The position numbers were made by a program, and so were the translations under genes. Below the pieces are notes generated by a model. The model searched no databases, was not told the origin of the DNA, and was given only the letters and a program-made list of their open reading frames with translations. A stretch of 37,792 nucleotides of DNA from Planococcus soli. GTDB taxonomy: Bacteria > Bacillota > Bacilli > Bacillales_A > Planococcaceae. The stretch lies in assembly GCF_016881065.1 (NCBI RefSeq), contig NZ_WXYN01000005.1, positions 1 to 37,792 on the forward strand, read 5' to 3'. Numbering within the stretch: the first letter of the stretch is position 1; each line of letters begins with the position of its first letter. Positions 32,374-37,792 of the stretch are shown one piece after another.

Positions 32374-33188
32374 AGCAAATAGAGGCATATGTTGAAGACG
32401 TGTATCAGGGGGTCGGCGGAAATAGAAAAGAGATTGATGATTCAAAAGCTGAAATGAAAAGCCACTTGTTAGAAGCGGTTCACGAACTGAAATCTGAAGG
32501 GAAATCAGAAAAAGAGGCAATTGCCCTTGCCATTGAACGTTTTGGTGGGGAACAAGAAATGCGCTCGATTGTCAGTCAATTGTTTAGAGCTCAAAGAATA
32601 TTCGCCAAATGGGTCCTATATTTAGCAGCAGCAGTATTGTTTTTGAGTTTTACAGCATTCGGATTGATTTCAGCATTCGAAAATGAAAATGCCTCTGAGA
32701 ACTCCGAAGTTGCGACAGCTGTACTGGAGGTTTTGAGAAGCCAAGGTTCACTTACCGATTCAATGAAAACGGAAATCGCCGCCTTAATAGATGGAACCGA
32801 TCAAATCTCTGAGGTGAAAATTTATGATGTTAGCGATGTAGGTGTAAATTCCGTATTTGGTTATGTGGAAAATGCTACACCTGAATACCGGTACACCAAA
32901 CCGGTTTGGTCCCCAGACTGGCTATTAGCCAATTTCTATCCGTATGGAAATGGCGATGGAAATCAGTGGTATGTTGAAATGGAAACAAGACTCATCGGCA
33001 GCTGGATGGGCATCATTTTGTTTTCAGGAATCGCTGTTTATGCCACCTTATTCACCATTTGGGCAACCATCAATGCCTACCATCATAAACGATTGAATAT
33101 CGTATGGATTTTAGTATTTGCTTTCTTTAATATTGTCGGATATTTAGTTTATATGATAATGGGTAAGAGAAAAGTAGCTCTCAACTAG
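32370..33188 (+). CDS. HAAS-type membrane protein with PLDc_N-like C-terminus, PadR partner
   Basis: A 272-residue protein from GTG 32370 behind GGGGGAGAAGAGG, overlapping padR by 4 bp. The cytosolic N-terminal ~75 residues (YVEDVYQGVGGNRKEIDDSK, then EAIALAIERFGGEQEM) match the HAAS domain. One membrane helix lies at ~82-105, an extracellular-looking domain to ~210, and two helices near the C-terminus (~213-235 and ~248-266). The last (IVWILVFAFFNIVGYLVYMI) has the PLDc_N pattern. Such PadR/HAAS pairs are thought to relate to envelope functions; the exact role is not established. It is not obviously linked to conjugation. Confidence 0.75.
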   Translation: MKQIEAYVEDVYQGVGGNRKEIDDSKAEMKSHLLEAVHELKSEGKSEKEAIALAIERFGGEQEMRSIVSQLFRAQRIFAKWVLYLAAAVLFLSFTAFGLISAFENENASENSEVATAVLEVLRSQGSLTDSMKTEIAALIDGTDQISEVKIYDVSDVGVNSVFGYVENATPEYRYTKPVWSPDWLLANFYPYGNGDGNQWYVEMETRLIGSWMGIILFSGIAVYATLFTIWATINAYHHKRLNIVWILVFAFFNIVGYLVYMIMGKRKVALN

Positions 33189-33247
33189 AACTCCAAGCTG
33201 AATGGTCAAGTATAAATCACATTTTAAAAATACAATTCATAAGAGGC

Positions 33248-33284
33248 AGAGAAGATGGGTTTAATTTTCTTCTCTACTTTTTTT
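33248..33284 (+). terminator. Intrinsic terminator of the PadR operon
   Basis: Arms AGAGAAGA (33248-33255) and TCTTCTCT (33268-33275) with a 12-base loop, then ACT and seven T. Confidence 0.7.
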
Positions 33285-33445
33285 GTTTACCTCATAATCC
33301 TTTTCAAAATCAATTTATCCTAAAAGTAGTTACTGTCTTAACATTAATCTTGGAATATACTATTATCGATAGGTAAAAATATTAATCAATGTTAAATTCT
33401 GAGATTATAAGAATAATACAAAATGATTAGGGGGAGCGTCTTCAA

Positions 33446-34447
33446 ATGAAAAAGAAAATGAACTATTTACTCGTACTTTTAACGGCCATCTTTATGGTTG
33501 GGTGTACCAACGCAGAAGACGCATCCATTACAGATGCAGAAACAGATGGACCAGAAGTAGCTGCAATAGAGACAGATGTTGAAGAAGTAACCGTAGCTGA
33601 AGCAAATGAAAATAGTGAAAAAGAAGAAACTGTCACTGCGGTTATGGAGGAACCCGCCGCAGAGGAACCAGCAGCTCAACCAACTGAAGAGCTGTTCGCA
33701 GGATATGAACTGATCGAAGTGGATGGGGGGGATTTGTCTGGAACGCGTGAACCGAGCGTCGCCGTTAACATTGGCTATGGAGACCGTGACTATTGGGCCT
33801 TTACGAATGAACACGGGCAGCTGGCGCGTGTCGTTGCAGATGAAATCATTGTACAGAATGACAGCAGTGAACCTGTCTTATCGTCTGGCAGGTACTATTC
33901 CGATGAAGCCAAGGTGCCGGGTGTCGAAAGTGACGTATTGGATGAGGGGCATGTCCTTGCAGATTCTCTTGGAGGGGTGTCGAATGCCTATAATATTACC
34001 CCGCAAGAAAGTAGGCTCAACCGCCATGGCGATCAAGCGTATATGGAAGACGTCATCCGTGACGCAGGTGGAGCCACTGATTTTGAAGCCATCATCACCT
34101 ATCCGGATACGGAAACGCAGATTCCTTCCAGTTATCAATATACGTATACGGTAATGGGAAACGAAGTCGTGGATGCCTTTGACAACGTGAATCCGGATGA
34201 AGTAAACGCATCCCTCGGGTTAACAGGCAGTGAGCCTACTGACTCTAGTGCAGACACAGATAATCAGCCTGCCGAGTCACCCGCTGCAAACACAGGCGGT
34301 GATGCAGCCAGTGTCGATACAAACGGCAATGGACAGGTGACGATTAAAGAAGCCGAAGCAGCAGGTTTCCGTATGCCAATCATGAGTGATCATTGGTTAT
34401 ACCCCCACATGCGGGATAATGACAATGACGGGATGGTTGGGGAGTAA
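33446..34447 (+). CDS. Secreted DNA/RNA non-specific endonuclease, lipoprotein
   Basis: A 333-residue protein. A signal peptide with lipobox (LTAIFMVGCTNAED, acylated Cys at 20) is followed by an acidic linker (~22-85). A nuclease domain of the Endonuclea_NS_2 type spans ~90-235, with DEGHVLADSLGGVSNAYNIT then PQESRLNRHGDQAYMEDVIR; the histidine of EGH and the Asn of LNRHGD are the expected active-site region. The C-terminal tail has an EF-hand/excalibur-like calcium loop (DTNGNGQVTIKEAEAAGF) and ends NDNDGMVGE. It should degrade nucleic acid at the cell surface. It starts behind AGGGGGAG, with its own terminator at 34482. Confidence 0.85.
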   Translation: MKKKMNYLLVLLTAIFMVGCTNAEDASITDAETDGPEVAAIETDVEEVTVAEANENSEKEETVTAVMEEPAAEEPAAQPTEELFAGYELIEVDGGDLSGTREPSVAVNIGYGDRDYWAFTNEHGQLARVVADEIIVQNDSSEPVLSSGRYYSDEAKVPGVESDVLDEGHVLADSLGGVSNAYNITPQESRLNRHGDQAYMEDVIRDAGGATDFEAIITYPDTETQIPSSYQYTYTVMGNEVVDAFDNVNPDEVNASLGLTGSEPTDSSADTDNQPAESPAANTGGDAASVDTNGNGQVTIKEAEAAGFRMPIMSDHWLYPHMRDNDNDGMVGE

Positions 34448-34481
34448 GCTCCTAAACCTTGTAAGAATCTATTATAGTAAG

Positions 34482-34508
34482 GACCTCGATTCAAATGAGG
34501 TCTTTTTT
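34482..34508 (+). terminator. Intrinsic terminator of the nuclease gene
   Basis: Arms GACCTC (34482-34487) and GAGGTC (34497-34502) around a 9-base loop, followed by TTTTTT. Confidence 0.8.
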
Positions 34509-34565
34509 ATTTACTATAAGCAATAGAGGATTGTCTAGATTAATAATTTAAACATGTGGGCTGAA

Positions 34566-34614
34566 TCCCAAATAAAGATATCTAATAACTGTCTAATATT
34601 TGGATTTAGTTCAT
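34566..34614. repeat. IS-end-like block, copy 2
   Basis: Diverged copy of 26066-26115 in the same orientation: TCCCAAAT, a 16 bp spacer, then TGTCT-N3-ATTTGGATTTAGTTCAT. No transposase is adjacent. Confidence 0.4.
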
Positions 34615-34818
34615 TTTCAATTTAGAGCCTCTTTTTCTGATTAGAAATGGAACTCAGCAACAACTATTACAATTTCAAGGTACTTTAGTTGTTCTGTATG
34701 ATAAATTAGTATCAGTTAATAAATTATTAGATGAGATAAAAGGCATCTATTCGTTGAAGATAGAGAGATACTTTTCGTTTCCTAAAAAAGCTTTAAAAGT
34801 TAAAGGGGGTCACCGTCC

Positions 34819-36516
34819 ATGTTCGTTACTAAAAAGACATATCAAGAAGCTTTGGATAGAATAGGAGTTTTGGAAAAAGAATTAGAAGAGAAAAATGTTC
34901 ATTTATTACAGCAACAAGGTGAAAATGATTATTTGCAACACGATTTTAAAATTTTACAAGGTGATTATAGCGTTTTGCAAAAGCAGTTGGAAGAAATGGA
35001 TACGACCATCAACAATCTAGAAAAGTTAAGAGGACAAGTAAATTTTTTCGAAGCAAAAATCGAGGCCAATAAATTAGAGATAATAACCCTGGAATCTCAA
35101 ATAAATAAAAAAACTACTCATCTAAATTTCTTAAAAGAAAAAGTTCAAGACGAAGAGTCATCTCTTAATAAGATAACCAATGAGAGAACTCAAAAATCTC
35201 TCGAACTTTCGACTTTAATTGAAGGAATTAATCGTACTGCTGAAGATAGATATCTCAAAGCTACGGAAAATGAAAGGAAGCTTATCAAAGAGTTAGATCA
35301 GAGACTAGAATCTCAAAAAGAGCAAGTGAAGCAGTACCAAAATAATTTAATGGAATTAGAAAAGCAATTAATTAATAAGGAGAAAGTTCTTCGTAACTAT
35401 CGAGAATTGAAAGAATCATTCGTTGTAGCTAGAGATGAACGAAATTTTCAATCAGTAGCTTTTTACAAAAAAGATTCCCCCTTTACTACTACAGAAATGT
35501 ATAAAGATGAATTAAATATTAACTACCAAAAGCAAAAAGAAATGATTAAACAAAAACGTGTGATAATTGAAGGAACTGTATGGACAGTTAATGGCAGTTT
35601 ACGTGAAGGGCGAAAGATGGCTGAATTAAATATCAAGGCCATGATTCGTTCCTATAATACCGAATGTGACAATGCTATTGCTTCTTTAAAGTATTCTAAT
35701 TTTGACATTGTGGAATCAAGAATGGATAAATCACTGGCTTCAGTAAATAAATTAAATGCAAAGAACGAGTTAGTTATTTGTGATGAATACCATCAATTGA
35801 AAATTGAAGAATTAAAATTGGTGTATGAACTTAAATTGTTTGAGCAGGAGGAAAAAGAAAAATTAAGAGCCTTGAGAGAAGAAGAACGTGAAACAAGAAA
35901 AGTGGAACGTGAAATTCAAGAAAAGAAGTTGGAGTATAGTAAGCACCAAAAGGAAGTCGAGAAAGAACTATTCGCATTGCATAAACAAAATATCGAGACA
36001 GAAGAAAATGATATGGCAGTGCTAAATAGAATAAGCGAGTTGTATGATTCATTAGAGTTAATTGAGAAGAAAAGAGAAGAGTTAGAATATATCCATTTAG
36101 TAGGCAAGTCGGGATATGTCTATATTATCTCTAATATTGGAGCATTTGGTAAAGATGTTTATAAAATTGGTATGACGAGAAGGTTAGAACCTGCTGATCG
36201 GATTAAAGAATTAAGCGGGGCAGCCGTCCCATTTGAATATGACGTTCATGCTATGATTTTAACAGATGATGCGCCTCATTTAGAATATCACTTGCATTCT
36301 GTTTTTAATGCCAATCGAGTAAATCTTGTAAATAATAGAAAAGAATTTTTTAATGTAAAATTAGATCAAATCAAACAAGAAGTATTTTCAATTGTTGGAA
36401 AGAACATAGTCTTTGAAGATGAACCGGTCGGAAAGAATTACTACGAATCTTTGGCTATTAAAAATGCCTTAAATAACCAGGATTTAGATGAAATTAATCT
36501 TGTGCTCTTGAATTGA
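34819..36516 (+). CDS. DUF4041 - T5orf172 (GIY-YIG nuclease) protein with coiled-coil N-terminus
   Basis: A 565-residue protein. Residues ~1-200 are a long coiled coil (YQEALDRIGVLEKELEEKNV and onward). Residues ~215-330 fit DUF4041 (EMYKDELNINYQKQKEMIKQ, MAELNIKAMIRSYNTECDNA). After a second coiled stretch, residues ~430-540 form a T5orf172/Mug113 domain of the GIY-YIG nuclease superfamily (SGYVYIISNIGAFGKDVYKI, then GMTRRLEPADRIKEL and LEYHLHSVFNANRV). The invariant arginine (MTRR) and a glutamate in the NRKEFF segment are present, so cleavage activity is plausible. This architecture recurs in phages and mobile elements, and a role in phage or plasmid interference is inferred. It starts behind AAAGGGGGT. 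Confidence 0.85.
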   Translation: MFVTKKTYQEALDRIGVLEKELEEKNVHLLQQQGENDYLQHDFKILQGDYSVLQKQLEEMDTTINNLEKLRGQVNFFEAKIEANKLEIITLESQINKKTTHLNFLKEKVQDEESSLNKITNERTQKSLELSTLIEGINRTAEDRYLKATENERKLIKELDQRLESQKEQVKQYQNNLMELEKQLINKEKVLRNYRELKESFVVARDERNFQSVAFYKKDSPFTTTEMYKDELNINYQKQKEMIKQKRVIIEGTVWTVNGSLREGRKMAELNIKAMIRSYNTECDNAIASLKYSNFDIVESRMDKSLASVNKLNAKNELVICDEYHQLKIEELKLVYELKLFEQEEKEKLRALREEERETRKVEREIQEKKLEYSKHQKEVEKELFALHKQNIETEENDMAVLNRISELYDSLELIEKKREELEYIHLVGKSGYVYIISNIGAFGKDVYKIGMTRRLEPADRIKELSGAAVPFEYDVHAMILTDDAPHLEYHLHSVFNANRVNLVNNRKEFFNVKLDQIKQEVFSIVGKNIVFEDEPVGKNYYESLAIKNALNNQDLDEINLVLLN

Positions 36517-36605
36517 ATATAGAAGTTACTCAGTAGTGACTTGTACTGTTGGTAGATGCCTGAATTTAGAATGATAGGTTTAAAATTGAGAGAAGAGTTG
36601 AAATT

Positions 36606-37355
36606 ATGGAAATTGAATGGTCAATAATTAAAGATTACGTTCCTATAATTGTGGTGATTATTTCATCCGTACTTGCTTACGTAATAGGTAAATCGAGTGA
36701 ACGAAATAAAAAGTTTGCCGCTATGTCAGAAGAAAGTGTCACAAAGTTTCTGGCTAAAATGTATTCAGAAGTAGTAACCATAACGAATGTTAAAAGGTAT
36801 GATATTATTTCTATAAAAAATTTTATTAAGTCTTATGCCAATGACACTGAAATTTATAAACTTTATGACGACATATTGATAAATGAAATCATAGTATTAT
36901 CAATAAAGCTAAACGTGACTGAGTTAAGTAATCAGGAGTTATCAAGAGAGTTCAATAAAATTTCTAACAAAATAGAGAATATTTATTGGGAAAGATATGT
37001 AGTTAACGCGGAAGGATTTAATTGGTTTATAGCAACTAAAACTATTAACCCTTGGATTAGTTTACCAGGCAGCTTGTTTTTAAAAACTAGAAAAATCACA
37101 GAATATACTTCGATAATATTAGCAATGGCAACCTACTTGGTATTGATAGAATCTTTTATTAGCAAAGGAAAAGGGCTGTTTTCTTACGATACAACCATTA
37201 CAATCGTAGGTTTTTTTATAGCAGTACTGATTTTGTATTTCCTACTGAACAGTATAAGTACTATATTTGATAAAAATCCAAAAATAAAAAATAAAAGAAA
37301 TATAAAGAAGTATGAGACTCTCCCTGATCAATTAGAGGATGTCGATTCAGCTTGA
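36606..37355 (+). CDS. Membrane protein of unknown function
   Basis: A 249-residue protein with an N-terminal membrane helix (~10-28, YVPIIVVIISSVLAYVIG), a ~130-residue soluble helical domain and two further helices (~170-190 and ~198-220, TITIVGFFIAVLILYFLLNS). The short charged C-terminus is cytosolic by the positive-inside rule. I do not recognise the family. The layout loosely resembles effectors of antiviral systems that pair a sensor or nuclease with a membrane protein, and it lies 90 bp after the GIY-YIG gene in the same direction. The ribosome binding site is weak (GAGAAGAG). Confidence 0.6.
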   Translation: MEIEWSIIKDYVPIIVVIISSVLAYVIGKSSERNKKFAAMSEESVTKFLAKMYSEVVTITNVKRYDIISIKNFIKSYANDTEIYKLYDDILINEIIVLSIKLNVTELSNQELSREFNKISNKIENIYWERYVVNAEGFNWFIATKTINPWISLPGSLFLKTRKITEYTSIILAMATYLVLIESFISKGKGLFSYDTTITIVGFFIAVLILYFLLNSISTIFDKNPKIKNKRNIKKYETLPDQLEDVDSA

Positions 37356-37391
37356 TTGCTGTTTTGACGTTCTCTTTTTTTGAGGTTGGAA

Positions 37392-37682
37392 ATGAGAAAG
37401 ATTCAAAAATGGAAAATTATGAGTATTGTTGTAATAGCAATATTTCTAGCGCCGGTTATTGTTGGGCAATTAACAAGACTTCCTTATGGACATTTAACTA
37501 TAGGGGATTAAAGCTCATGGGTTTCATTCTTTAGTAGCTATACAGGTGGCATACTAGGAGGATTAGTTGCTTTTGGAGTAGCATCGCTACAAATTAATAA
37601 TCTTCGCAAAGAGTCTTTAGAAAATAACAGATCATATCTTTCTGCTGCGACAAAGGAAAAAAGACGTTCGCATAAGGAGTAG
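37392..37682 (+). pseudogene. Membrane-protein gene broken by an in-frame TAA and 3' truncation
   Basis: From ATG 37392 the frame reads MRKIQKWKIMSIVVIAIFLA, then TRLPYGHLTIGD, and hits TAA at 37509-37511. The same frame continues coherently with SSWVSFFSSYTGGILGGLVA, then FGVASLQINNLRKESLENNR, to a TAG at 37680-37682. The two halves together match a common Bacillales membrane-protein pattern (short helix, GD-SSW-FF-SY-GG, second helix, then a helical tail). The tail is cut short by a terminator hairpin, so the copy is both stopped and truncated. Sequencing error at the stop is possible. Confidence 0.7.
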
Positions 37683-37702
37683 TCACTTTGCGAACGTCTT
37701 TT
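37659..37702. terminator. Bidirectional intrinsic terminator
   Basis: Arms AAAAGACGTTCGCA (37659-37672) and its exact inverse (37689-37702) around a 16-base loop give a T-run on both strands. It ends the broken gene on the plus strand and the junction-spanning micro-ORF on the minus strand. Confidence 0.8.
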
Positions 37703-37734
37703 AAATTATAGCAATGATATAAAAATAAGCGATT

Positions 37735-37792
37735 TTAGTTGGATTCTTCATTAGTGTCACTGCCGGTGATAAAATACCCAATAACGCCGTTT
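37735..37792 (-). CDS. 3' part of the junction-spanning micro-ORF
   Basis: The minus-strand frame enters at 37792 as (K)NGVIGYFITGSDTNEESN and ends with TAA at 37735-37737. It joins in frame to the piece at 1-38 if the window is circular. If the window is linear, it is the C-terminus of some other gene that lies outside. Confidence 0.4.
   Translation of the reverse strand, partial: NGVIGYFITGSDTNEESN

Larger units (their letters stand above)
34448..34818. other. Intergenic region after the nuclease gene
   Basis: This stretch holds the nuclease terminator (34482-34508), the second IS-end-like block (34566-34614) and an open but startless plus-strand frame from about 34609. That frame may be a gene relic (its reading includes TLVVLYDKLVSVNKLLDEIK). 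No convincing promoter or intact gene was seen. Confidence 0.5.

Noticed and set aside
37352-37534. Plus-strand frame MIAVLTFSFFEVGNEKDSKM
   Set aside because: A different frame over the broken membrane-protein gene, with no family likeness.

Overview
The window looks like a complete, or nearly complete, conjugative plasmid of a Gram-positive, moderate-GC Bacillales host, possibly Planococcaceae-like (weakly supported). The reasons are strong AGGAGG-type ribosome binding sites, a B. subtilis-type LexA box (GAAC-N4-GTTC), a lipobox protein and Gram-positive T4SS genes of the TrsC/TrsD/TrsE type. Many GAGCGG hexamers contain the B. subtilis Chi pentamer AGCGG. A short reading frame with a good ribosome binding site runs off position 1 and continues in frame from position 37792, which fits a circle cut open here.

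Layout. 1-2.8 kb: an HEPN-domain gene, a YolD-like gene under a LexA box and a small unknown gene. 3.0-7.6 kb (minus): DNA-processing genes, namely an ArdC-like protein, a DUF3991/Toprim protein, two small proteins, a MobP2/MobL relaxase and an RHH accessory protein, then a candidate oriT at about 7.6-7.8 kb. 7.8-23.6 kb (minus): the mating-channel operon. It encodes two single-pass membrane proteins, a lysozyme-M23 hydrolase, VirB4, its TrsD-like partner, a PrgI-like protein, a VirB6-like protein with a long repetitive tail, a lipoprotein, the VirD4 coupling protein, a membrane protein with an EssB-like layout and a VirB2-like pilin candidate. The coupling-protein gene is split in its DPKGE motif by a 2.69 kb group II intron in the sense orientation. 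Two terminator-like hairpins lie inside the operon, and a 25 bp inverted repeat brackets the region just upstream of it.

23.9-25.3 kb holds two divergent HTH regulators and a small membrane protein. 26.2-30 kb is the replication and partition block: a ParA/RHH pair, an array of 53 bp iterons with an AT-rich gap, and a Rep protein with a PriCT domain. 30.1-31 kb has a tyrosine-recombinase-like protein that appears to lack its catalytic tyrosine. 31.0-37.7 kb (plus) is accessory: a HigBA-type toxin-antitoxin pair, a PadR regulator with a HAAS/PLDc_N membrane protein, a secreted nuclease lipoprotein, a DUF4041-T5orf172 nuclease, a membrane protein and a broken membrane-protein gene.

Taken together, Rep, iterons and ParA maintain the plasmid. 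Relaxase, RHH protein and oriT prepare DNA. VirD4 (only after intron splicing), VirB4, VirB6 and the hydrolase move it. ArdC may protect it on entry, and the TA and HEPN/GIY-YIG genes are plausible stabilisation or defence cargo. No tRNA, rRNA, CRISPR array or intact IS transposase was seen.
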